A stretch of 64,000 nucleotides of DNA, from contig NZ_RRYH01000007.1 of NCBI RefSeq assembly GCF_004010155.1, forward strand, positions 62,001-126,000, read 5' to 3'. A program made the position numbers and the translations under genes. Below the pieces are notes generated by a model that saw only the letters and a program-made list of their open reading frames with translations, was not told the DNA's origin and ran no database searches. Positions 57,098 through 64,000 of this stretch are shown here, in pieces. This DNA comes from Solirhodobacter olei (GTDB lineage Bacteria > Pseudomonadota > Alphaproteobacteria > Rhodobacterales > Rhodobacteraceae). Position 1 is the first letter of the stretch, and each line of letters opens with the position of its first letter.

Positions 57098-57113
57098 GCC
57101 GCCACCCGAAAGC

Positions 57114-57130
57114 TTGACTATTATTGTCAG
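57114..57130 (+). promoter_or_regulatory. Iron-Rhodo-box before feoAB
   Basis: TTGACTATTATTGTCA contains TGA-N9-TCA (57115-57129), the Iron-Rhodo-box bound by RirA or IscR-type iron regulators in Rhodobacterales. It overlaps a TTGACT -35-like hexamer, 76 bp before the feoA start. Repression at high iron is inferred. Confidence 0.65.
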
Positions 57131-57205
57131 CTTTATGTAGAACCGGGGTCGTAGGCCGGCCGCGACTCTCGCGCCGCGGCGGCGACACGGGGCCTGGAGG
57201 CACCA

Positions 57206-57490
57206 ATGAAGGATTACGCGGTCGACCTCGACCACCTGCAGTTCACGCCGCTTGGCCTTGCCCGCAAGGGGTTTTCCGGCCGCATCGAACGTATCGCCGT
57301 CGGCGACGGCCCGTCGAGCCTTCCGGCCGACGAGATCGAGCGGCGGCTGATCGAGCTTGGGTTTGTCGAGGGTGCGGAAGTCCGGGTGGTGCATGAAGGC
57401 CTTTTCGGCCGCGACCCGATCGCGGTGCGGGTAAATGGCGCGACCGTGGCGCTGAGGCGGCGCGAGGCGATGGCGATCCTCGCCTTCTGA
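57206..57490 (+). CDS. feoA: Ferrous iron transport protein A
   Basis: This 94-residue SH3-like protein supports FeoB. It has FTPLGLARKGFSGRIERI, RRLIELGFVEGAEVRVVHEG and the tail ALRRREAMAILA typical of FeoA. It is longer than E. coli FeoA (75 residues) at the N-terminus. It lies 10 bp before feoB and downstream of the iron box. Confidence 0.92.
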   Translation: MKDYAVDLDHLQFTPLGLARKGFSGRIERIAVGDGPSSLPADEIERRLIELGFVEGAEVRVVHEGLFGRDPIAVRVNGATVALRRREAMAILAF

Positions 57491-57500
57491 AGGACCTCCG

Positions 57501-59375
57501 ATGAACGACATGATACAGGCCAGCGCGGCGCGGGTCGCCCTGGTGGGTGTACCGAACTGCGGCAAGACCGCACTTTTCAACGCCATGACCGGAAGCCGGC
57601 AGAAGGTGGGCAACTATGCCGGCGTGACGGTGGAGCGGAAGGTCGGCCCGGCCGAGACGCCCGCGGGACGCCGGATCGACGTGGTGGACCTGCCCGGCAC
57701 CTATTCGCTGCGTGCCCGCAGCCCGGACGAGGAGGTCACCCGCGACGTGACCATGGGCCGCCGCAAAGGCGAGCCCGCGCCGGACCTGATCATCGCCGTC
57801 GCCGATGCCACCAACATGCGCTCCGCCCTGCGGCTGGTGCTGGAGCTGAAGCGCGTGGGCCGGCCCGTCGTCCTCGCCCTCAACATGATCGACATTGCCC
57901 GCTGGCGCGGGATCGAGATCGACACCTCGGTGCTTGAAAAGGCTCTCGGCCTGCCGGTTGTCGCCGCCACCGCCGTACGCAAGGCTGGGATGGAGGCGCT
58001 CTGGGCGCGGCTCGATGCCCTGCTGGAGGCCGGGCTTCCGGTGCCGGTAGCGAACAGCTGGGCAGAGCCCGGCGCCCGCGAACTGCGCGAGATGCAACGC
58101 GAGGCGGACCGCCTGGTCGCCGCCGTCGTCCGCCAACCTCCGAAGCCGGACACGGTGACGTCGCGGATCGACTCGGTTCTGCTGCACCCTGTGGCAGGGC
58201 TGGTTTTCCTCCTCCTGATCCTGTTCGTGATGTTCCAGGCGGTCTTCACCTGGGCGCAGCCGCTGATGAACCTGATCTCGGACGGGTTCGACTGGCTCGG
58301 GCATGGTGTTACGGCGGTCCTGCCGGCGGGGCTCGTTCAGAGCTTCCTTGTGGACGGGGTGATCGCGGGCGTGGGCAGCGTCATCGTGTTCCTGCCGCAG
58401 ATCCTGATCCTGTTCCTGTTCATCCTGCTGCTGGAGGACCTGGGCTACATGGCCCGCGCGGCCTTCCTGATGGACAAGATCATGGGCGGCGCCGGGCTGC
58501 ACGGGCGGGCGTTCATCCCGCTCTTGTCCTCCTTCGCCTGCGCCATTCCGGGGATCATGGCGGCGCGAGTGATCGACAGCAAACGCGACCGTCTGACGAC
58601 GATCCTCGTCGCGCCGCTGATGACCTGCTCGGCGCGGATCCCGGTCTACACGCTGATCATTTCCGCCTTCATCCCGGCGCGGACGGTCTGGGGGGCGTTC
58701 AACCTGCAGGGCCTTGTCATGTTCGGGCTTTATGCCGCCGGGATCGCCTCTGCGCTCGGCGTCTCGGCGCTGGCGAAGTTCATGTTCTGGCGCAAGGACC
58801 CCACCCCGCCCTTCATGCTGGACCTGCCGGATTACAAGATGCCCCGACTGAAGAGCGTCGCCATCGGGCTGATGACCCGGGCGCGAATCTTCCTGAAGCG
58901 GGCGGGGACGACGATCTTCTCCATGATGGTCGTGATCTGGGTGCTGGCGAGCTTCCCGATGCCACCGGCGAACGCCACCGGGCCCGGCATCGCCTACAGC
59001 TTCGCCGCGATGATCGGGCGGTTCCTGGAGCCGATCCTGGCGCCGATCGGCTTCAACTGGCAGATCTCGGTCGCGCTGGTGCCCGGCATGGCTGCGCGCG
59101 AGGTGGCGGTGGCGGCGCTCGGCACGGTCTACGCGATCCAGGGCGGTGACGCGCAGATCGGCCATGTGCTGGCCAGCCAATGGAGCCTCGCCACCGCGCT
59201 GTCGCTGCTGGTCTGGTACATCTTCGCACCGCAATGCGCCTCGACCCTTGCCGTGATCAAGCGGGAGACGGGCGGCGCGAAATGGATGTGGCTGACCTTT
59301 GGCTACATGTTCGTGCTGGCCTATGCCTGCTCCTTCATCACCTATCACGCCGCCGTCCTTCTGGGCGCAGGCTGA
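57501..59375 (+). CDS. feoB: Ferrous iron transport protein B
   Basis: This 624-residue inner-membrane Fe2+ transporter has an N-terminal G domain: G1 GVPNCGKT at residues 16-23, G2 GVTVE, G3 DLPG, G4 NMID. Two gate motifs follow in the membrane part, with conserved Cys (FACAIPGIMAARVI; TCSARIPVYTLII). It is shorter than E. coli FeoB (773 residues) but complete for this group. No feoC follows. Confidence 0.94.
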   Translation: MNDMIQASAARVALVGVPNCGKTALFNAMTGSRQKVGNYAGVTVERKVGPAETPAGRRIDVVDLPGTYSLRARSPDEEVTRDVTMGRRKGEPAPDLIIAVADATNMRSALRLVLELKRVGRPVVLALNMIDIARWRGIEIDTSVLEKALGLPVVAATAVRKAGMEALWARLDALLEAGLPVPVANSWAEPGARELREMQREADRLVAAVVRQPPKPDTVTSRIDSVLLHPVAGLVFLLLILFVMFQAVFTWAQPLMNLISDGFDWLGHGVTAVLPAGLVQSFLVDGVIAGVGSVIVFLPQILILFLFILLLEDLGYMARAAFLMDKIMGGAGLHGRAFIPLLSSFACAIPGIMAARVIDSKRDRLTTILVAPLMTCSARIPVYTLIISAFIPARTVWGAFNLQGLVMFGLYAAGIASALGVSALAKFMFWRKDPTPPFMLDLPDYKMPRLKSVAIGLMTRARIFLKRAGTTIFSMMVVIWVLASFPMPPANATGPGIAYSFAAMIGRFLEPILAPIGFNWQISVALVPGMAAREVAVAALGTVYAIQGGDAQIGHVLASQWSLATALSLLVWYIFAPQCASTLAVIKRETGGAKWMWLTFGYMFVLAYACSFITYHAAVLLGAG

Positions 59376-59399
59376 GGGCGGCGCCGCGAAGCGCCGCCC
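59376..59399. terminator. Bidirectional hairpin between feoB and FAD oxidase gene
   Basis: GGGCGGCGC and GCGCCGCCC form a perfect 9-bp stem with a 6-base loop (CGCGAA) directly after the feoB stop and 9 bp from the end of the convergent gene. No T-run. A shared terminator is likely. Confidence 0.6.
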
Positions 59400-59408
59400 G
59401 GGCCGCGA

Positions 59409-60848
59409 TCACTCCGCCGCCTGCACCGCCATTTCCGGCCAGATGTTATGATTGAGCCGGAACAGGTTCTTCGGATCGTATTTCGTCTTCACCAGCTTCA
59501 GCCGGTCGAAGTTCTTGCCGTAGACTGAGGCGATACGGTCGGGCTCGTCCTCGGGCATGAAGTTGACGTAGGCCGAGCCGGTGGAGTACCGCGCCATCCG
59601 GTCGAAAAGCGCGCGCGCCCAAGCCTTGCAGGGGGCATCCTTGCCATGCTCCGCCCAGCGGGTGTGGACGTTCATGATGAAGTGCGAATCGCGCATCGGA
59701 TAGGCGGTCGCATCCGGCTTCACCCGCGCCATGGCGCCACCCACATGGGCGATGAAGACCTCGCATTGCGGGTCCGGCAGGGCGTGAACCGCCTCCAGAA
59801 GCGTGTCTATCGCGGCGTCGGGCAGCTCCTTGAAGTCATGACTCTTCCAGTAGTTCCGCGCGCCCGGCGTCAGAAGCGGATCGAAGGCCGCCTGCCAGCC
59901 GGCGAAGGGATGCGGGCCGATCACATCGGCTATCGGCTTGCCGAGGGCGCGCAGCGGCGCCATCGCCTTCTCGCCCTCCTTCATGTCGCCGGAATAGCAC
60001 GCGGCGAAGACCAGCACCTCGCGGCCATGCCATTCCTCGGGCAGGAAGGGCAGCGGCGGAGCCTTGCGCATCACCGTCCAGACGGTCAGGTCATCCGGCG
60101 CCTCGTCGGCGATCCTGCGGTAGCCCTGCAACAGGTGCTTCGCCTCCGACAGCGGATGGACGATCAGGCCCGATAGCACCTCCGGTCCGATCGGGATCAG
60201 CCGGAACTCGAAGGAGGCGACAACGCCGAAATTGCCGCCGCCCCCGCGGATCGCCCAGAACAGATCCGCGTTCTCGTCGGCCGCGGCGCGGCGGATCTGG
60301 CCGTCAGCCGTCACGATCTCTGCCGAAATCAGGTTGTCGATGGTCATGCCCCAGCGCCGGGTGATCCAGCCGAAGCCGCCACCCAGCGTCAGCCCGGCGA
60401 TCCCGGTGGTGGAGTTGATGCCCGTGGGCACGGCAAGCGCATGGGCCTGCGCCTCGCGGTCGACATCGCCCAGTGTGCAGCCGGCGCCGACCCGGGCGGT
60501 GCGGTGCTTCGCATCGACGTGGACAGAGCGCATCTGCGAGAGATCGAGCAGAACCGCGTCGTCGGCCACGGCATGGCCGGCGATCTGGTGGCCGCCGCTG
60601 CGGATGGAAATCAGAACGCCCTGCTTGGCCGCGAAGCGCACGGCGGCCTGGATGTCGGTGGTGCCCAGCGCCCGGATCACCAGGCCGGGCCTGCGATCCA
60701 CCATCGCGTTCCACAGGGTGCGGGCCTCGTCATAGCCGGGCTTTCCCGGCAGGGCGAGCGTGCCGCGCAGCTCGCCGGCGAGGGTCGCGAGCGCCTCATC
60801 CGTGATCGTGGCGCGCTTGCCCGCGGCGGTTTTCAAGGTGATGGACAT
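59409..60848 (-). CDS. FAD-linked oxidoreductase (berberine-bridge-enzyme-like)
   Basis: This 479-residue flavoprotein has a PCMH-type FAD domain with the covalent-His motif IRSGGHQIAGH (H87), TGIAGLTLGGGFGWITR and GNFGVVASFEF. The C-terminal BBE motif lies in YVNFMPEDEPDRIASVYG-like YVNFMPEDEPDRI with YGKNFDRLKLVKTKYDP (final segment NLFRLNHNI). The usual second Cys link position reads PTGINSTTG, so FAD is probably attached by His only. It diverges from an HxlR regulator. Substrate is unknown. Confidence 0.88.
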   Translation of the reverse strand: MSITLKTAAGKRATITDEALATLAGELRGTLALPGKPGYDEARTLWNAMVDRRPGLVIRALGTTDIQAAVRFAAKQGVLISIRSGGHQIAGHAVADDAVLLDLSQMRSVHVDAKHRTARVGAGCTLGDVDREAQAHALAVPTGINSTTGIAGLTLGGGFGWITRRWGMTIDNLISAEIVTADGQIRRAAADENADLFWAIRGGGGNFGVVASFEFRLIPIGPEVLSGLIVHPLSEAKHLLQGYRRIADEAPDDLTVWTVMRKAPPLPFLPEEWHGREVLVFAACYSGDMKEGEKAMAPLRALGKPIADVIGPHPFAGWQAAFDPLLTPGARNYWKSHDFKELPDAAIDTLLEAVHALPDPQCEVFIAHVGGAMARVKPDATAYPMRDSHFIMNVHTRWAEHGKDAPCKAWARALFDRMARYSTGSAYVNFMPEDEPDRIASVYGKNFDRLKLVKTKYDPKNLFRLNHNIWPEMAVQAAE

Positions 60849-61088
60849 TCCGGTGTCTCCCTATGCGATGTTTTTAAAGATTGTTCTCTGCCCCGGCGGA
60901 AAATACGGGCCGGCCTTTGAAAACAGTACGGCCCGGGGGGCGCGACTCGCACCATGGGCCAAGTCTGCGCGCGGCGGGGCAGGCGTCGCTAGTATCGAAA
61001 CTGTAGCTCGCCGCATTGCGCACCGACATTCCGATGCTCACGCTTTCGTGTTAGCCTCATGGGGCCTCGGCATCGACGGAGCTGCCCG

Positions 61089-61781
61089 ATGACCCATGCG
61101 AGCTACCGCCAGTTTTGCCCGCTTGCGATGGCGGCCGAGATCCTGTGCAAACGCTGGACGATGGTCGTCATCCGCGAGCTGATCGCGGGATCGACCCGGT
61201 TCAACGACCTGCACCGGGGCGTTCCCCGGATGTCGCCCACATTGCTGTCGAAACGGCTGGACGAGCTGGTGGAGACCGGCATTGTCGAGCGTGTGCCCGC
61301 GCAAGGCGAACGCGGCGTCTATGAATATCGGCTGACACCTGCGGGACGGGACCTTTTGCCAGTGGTCGACGCGATGGGCTTCTGGGGTCAGAAATGGGTC
61401 GAATCCAGCCTGTCGCTGAAGAATCTCGACCCGTCCCTGTTGATGTGGGACATGCGCCGCAGCCTTGACCCCGCGCCGCTTCCGAAACGGCGGGCGGTGA
61501 TCCAGTTCCGCTACCCCGAGCTTTCTGCCGGGCAGCGCGACTGGTGGCTGGTCGTCGATCCGTCCGGCGAGGTCGATCTCTGCTCGGTCGATCCGGGGTT
61601 CGAGGTCGATCTCTACGTCACCACGGACCTGCGGACGATGACCTCGGTCTGGATGGGGCTCAGCACCGTTTCCGCCGTTCGGGATCGGTTCGATCTGGAC
61701 GGCGACCCGAAGATCGCCGGATCCATCCAGCAATGGCTGGGCCTCAGCCACTTCGCGGTTCAACCCAAGCTGGTGTCCTGA
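61089..61781 (+). CDS. HxlR-family transcriptional regulator
   Basis: This 230-residue regulator has an N-terminal HxlR winged helix (about residues 1-100) with CPLAMAAEILCKRWTMVVI and FNDLHRGVPRMSPTLLSKRL. The C-terminal ~120 residues form a second domain, possibly SCP2-like, absent from minimal HxlR proteins. The ATG at 61089 is preferred. It diverges from the FAD oxidase over 240 bp and probably controls it. A Cys near the start could sense redox or carbonyl compounds. Confidence 0.83.
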   Translation: MTHASYRQFCPLAMAAEILCKRWTMVVIRELIAGSTRFNDLHRGVPRMSPTLLSKRLDELVETGIVERVPAQGERGVYEYRLTPAGRDLLPVVDAMGFWGQKWVESSLSLKNLDPSLLMWDMRRSLDPAPLPKRRAVIQFRYPELSAGQRDWWLVVDPSGEVDLCSVDPGFEVDLYVTTDLRTMTSVWMGLSTVSAVRDRFDLDGDPKIAGSIQQWLGLSHFAVQPKLVS

Positions 61782-61878
61782 CAGGAAATTTCCCGAGGTC
61801 ACGCCGCGGAGAGGGGGCTGGCATCTCCTGAACTTCCGCGCCACTGTCGCGCCATACCTAAGCTTGGGAGATGGCGCG

Positions 61879-63294
61879 ATGCAAAATACCGACAGGATCT
61901 GGGATCTGGTGGAAGACCGACGCGAGGCCTATCGCGGCCTTGCAGACAGGGTCTACGACAGCCCCGAGATTGCCTACACCGAATATGCGTCCGCCGATCT
62001 GCACGAAGAGCAGCTGAAGGCCGAGGGCGCGAAGGTCAGCCGTGGCGTGGCCGGGATCCCGACCGCGGTGGTGGGCGAATGGGGCTCCGGCGGGCCGGTC
62101 ATCGCCATCCTCGGCGAATACGACGCGCTGCCGGAACTGGGGCAGGAGCCGGGTGTGGCCGAACCGCGGCCGACCGGCGGACCGGGCCACGGCTGCGGGC
62201 ACAACCTTCTGGGCTCGGCCGCGATGATGGCGGCGACGGCGCTGGCCGACTGGCTGAAGGAAACCGGCACCCCCGGCACAGTGCGCTACTACGGCTGCCC
62301 GGCCGAGGAAGGCGGCGCGGCGAAGACCTTCATGGTCCGCGCGGGTCTTTTCGACGATGTCGACGCGGCGATCTCCTGGCACCCGGCGACGCTGAACGGG
62401 GTGAGCGAGCCGCATTCGCTTGCCAACACCCGGATCGACTACACCTTCCACGGCCGCGCCTCGCATGCCGCGGCTGCGCCGGAGCTGGGCCGCTCCGCGC
62501 TGGACGCGGTGGAGCTGATGAACATCGCGGTCAACTACATGCGCGAGCACATGCCGGATGATGCCCGGGTCCACTACGCCTATCTCGATGCGGGCGGGGT
62601 GGCGCCGAATGTCGTGCAGGCGAAGGCCACGGTACGCCAGCTGGTGCGCGCGCGCGACCTGCCGGGCCTGCGCGAGCTGATCGCGCGGGTCGACAAGATC
62701 GCCAACGGGGCCGCGCTGATGACCGAGACGCGGGTGGAGCGGAAGGTCGTCTCGGGCGTGTCCAACATCATGGGCAACCGGGTGCTGGAAGAGCTGATGC
62801 AGGCCGAATTCGACCGCCTCGGCGCGCCGGACTTCGACGCAGACGACCGAGCCTTCGCCGAGGAGATCCGCAAGACCCTGACGCCCGAGCATATTACCCA
62901 GAGCTTCCGCCGCTTCGGAATCACCCCCCGCGCCGACATGCCCCTGGCCGATTTCGTCGTGCCGCTGGAACGGCAGCCGACGGGCGGCGAGGGCTCGACC
63001 GACGTGGGCGATGTCAGCTGGGCGGTGCCGACGGTACAGGCCCGGGTCGCCACCTGCGCGGTGGGCACGCCGTTCCACACCTGGCAGCTGACGGCGCAGG
63101 GCAAGTCGCCCATGGCGCACAAGGGGATGGAACATGCCGCCAAGGTGATGGCGGCGACCGGCAAGGCGCTGTTCGCCAAGCCCGACGTCCTCGCCGCGGC
63201 CATTGCCGAGCATGCCGCCAAGATGAAGGAAACGCCCTACGTCTGCCCGATGCCGGACGAGGTACAGCCCCCGATCCGCCCGCGCGCGGCGTGA
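61879..63294 (+). CDS. M20-family amidohydrolase (AbgB-like)
   Basis: This 471-residue zinc hydrolase resembles p-aminobenzoyl-glutamate hydrolase subunit B. Metal ligands are seen in ILGEYDALPELGQ and GHGCGHNLLGS, with PAEEGGAAKTFM and ISWHPATLN. The lid has FHGRASHAAAAPELGRSALD. The ATG at 61879 follows GGGAGATGG. The natural substrate is unknown; amidated amino acids or folate fragments are likely. It ends with a clear terminator. Confidence 0.88.
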   Translation: MQNTDRIWDLVEDRREAYRGLADRVYDSPEIAYTEYASADLHEEQLKAEGAKVSRGVAGIPTAVVGEWGSGGPVIAILGEYDALPELGQEPGVAEPRPTGGPGHGCGHNLLGSAAMMAATALADWLKETGTPGTVRYYGCPAEEGGAAKTFMVRAGLFDDVDAAISWHPATLNGVSEPHSLANTRIDYTFHGRASHAAAAPELGRSALDAVELMNIAVNYMREHMPDDARVHYAYLDAGGVAPNVVQAKATVRQLVRARDLPGLRELIARVDKIANGAALMTETRVERKVVSGVSNIMGNRVLEELMQAEFDRLGAPDFDADDRAFAEEIRKTLTPEHITQSFRRFGITPRADMPLADFVVPLERQPTGGEGSTDVGDVSWAVPTVQARVATCAVGTPFHTWQLTAQGKSPMAHKGMEHAAKVMAATGKALFAKPDVLAAAIAEHAAKMKETPYVCPMPDEVQPPIRPRAA

Positions 63295-63342
63295 AGCGAC
63301 GCTGAAGGCCCTCCTGTCCGGCAACAGGGCCAGGAAGACCCG

Positions 63343-63379
63343 GACCCGCCACGGCATTCAGACCGTCGGCGGGTCTTTT
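63343..63379 (+). terminator. Intrinsic terminator of the amidohydrolase gene
   Basis: GACCCGCC-ACGG and CCGT-C-GGCGGGTC form a 12-bp stem with one bulge and an 8- to 10-base loop, followed by TTTT (63376-63379). It is 48 bp past the stop and separates two convergent genes. Confidence 0.8.
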
Positions 63380-63384
63380 CGTCC

Positions 63385-64000
63385 TCAGCTCGACTCGAGG
63401 TAGGATCGCCCCAGCCGCGCCTGCTTTAGTGCGAGACCGAGCAGCCGGAAAGCGTTGACGGAGGAGAAGCCGCGCGCGCGGTTGGCGGCGCCAAATTCGA
63501 ACAGCGTGCGCTGCTGGAAGAACAGGAAGCGGTAGGCATCGCCCAGCTTCGTGGTCTTGTCCCAGATATGGGTGGCTTCCGAACCCGCGCCGTTCACCTC
63601 GATCAGGTGGAAGTTCCGCCCCGCCCGCAGATCGGCGATATCGTCATAGCGGATGTCGAACCGGCCGAAGTAGAACTCCGGCATGCCACGGGCGATGGCG
63701 TCGAAGCGATCCTCCATCTCCGGCGTGATATGGGCTCGGCCGTCCTGGAACACGGCGCCGCGGCAATGGTTGCCGGTGAAGACCAGCGGAAAGATCTCGC
63801 CCTTCTCCAGCACCCGGTCCTTCTGGGCGCCGTGGCGGGCAAGGTAGACGTCCTTGATCTTGCCGGCGCGGGGATCGGCCTCGATCAGCTCCTCCAGCGT
63901 TGACAGGCCGTCGCCCACCACCTCGGGGAAGAGCTTCAGCGTGACCGAAACGATGCGGCCGCGATCCTCGCCCGGGGCGCGGATGTAGAAAATCCCGGCC
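63385..64000 (-). CDS. ATP-grasp-type ligase, 5' part outside window
   Basis: The last ~204 codons are present and the frame is open to the right edge. It shows the C-terminal half of an ATP-grasp fold: IFYIRAPGEDRGRIVSVTLK, VVGDGLSTLEELI, FPLVFTGNHCRG, then FGRFDIRYDD and FHLIEVNGAGSEATHIWD, where the acid and Asn bind Mg-ATP. Such proteins join a carboxylate to an amine or similar. Which substrates are used is unknown. It is convergent with the amidohydrolase. Confidence 0.72.
   Translation of the reverse strand, partial: AGIFYIRAPGEDRGRIVSVTLKLFPEVVGDGLSTLEELIEADPRAGKIKDVYLARHGAQKDRVLEKGEIFPLVFTGNHCRGAVFQDGRAHITPEMEDRFDAIARGMPEFYFGRFDIRYDDIADLRAGRNFHLIEVNGAGSEATHIWDKTTKLGDAYRFLFFQQRTLFEFGAANRARGFSSVNAFRLLGLALKQARLGRSYLESS

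Noticed and set aside
57501-59375. Truncation of FeoB, because it is shorter than the E. coli protein
   Set aside because: All G motifs and both gate regions are present and the frame ends cleanly, so the shorter length looks natural for the group.

Overview
The window is GC-rich and densely coded on both strands. Gene content and order point to an alphaproteobacterium of the order Rhodobacterales (Rhodobacteraceae/Paracoccaceae). The evidence is the block dnaA-dnaN-recF-gyrB with rpsT, enoyl-CoA hydratase, mutM, ubiE and ubiB beside it, a type-2 argC, a TGA-N9-TCA iron box before feoAB, clustered GANTC sites before dnaA, and the sulfonate genes tauABC, xsc and soeABC. No tRNA, rRNA, CRISPR array, insertion sequence or prophage was seen.

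Layout. 1-1345: 5' part of homogentisate dioxygenase (hmgA) divergent from a MarR regulator, with two matching palindromes between them. 1356-8219: a ribitol module, transcribed leftwards: AraC regulator, then an operon of periplasmic binding protein, ATPase, permease, ribitol dehydrogenase and D-ribulokinase. 8606-17607: a transport and stress region with an MFS carrier, a Ca2+-ATPase/CaCA exchanger pair, a FUSC protein, ExoD and a tandem universal stress protein with an FNR-like box. 17839-29682: the chromosomal core gyrB, a VOC protein, recF, dnaN, dnaA, rpsT, enoyl-CoA hydratase, mutM, ubiE, ubiB. 29692-37872: remains of a flagellar cluster (flgD, fliK, flgJ-like, flgN-like, a 43-codon flagellin start fused tail to tail with a 3'-truncated flgE, and motB), interrupted by an oxidoreductase/MmyB-type regulator pair. 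37975-51112: sulfonate use: tauABC leftwards; DUF2938 and argC rightwards; then one tightly packed rightward operon xsc-tauE-ackA-soeABC. 51209-57097: dapE, a GNAT acetyltransferase, rnr, a lytic transglycosylase and a CDP-alcohol phosphatidyltransferase. 57206-59375: feoAB iron uptake. 59409-64000: an FAD-linked oxidase divergent from an HxlR regulator, an M20 amidohydrolase, and the 3' part of an ATP-grasp protein that runs off the end.

How the parts work together. TauABC would import taurine. Deamination to sulfoacetaldehyde is not encoded here. Xsc splits sulfoacetaldehyde into sulfite and acetyl phosphate. TauE exports sulfite, SoeABC oxidises it to sulfate and feeds the quinone pool, and AckA can turn acetyl phosphate into acetate plus ATP. 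The ribitol module imports ribitol, oxidises it to D-ribulose and phosphorylates that.

The most striking feature is the fliC'/'flgE junction near 33740. It looks like the scar of a deletion or inversion that removed or displaced the middle of the flagellar gene set. Other points to check are a perfect 22-bp inverted repeat in the araC/MFS divergent region, six GANTC sites within 194 bp before dnaA, and three tandem 11-bp repeats before argC. Start sites, functions and regulation were inferred by reading the sequence; no database search was run.
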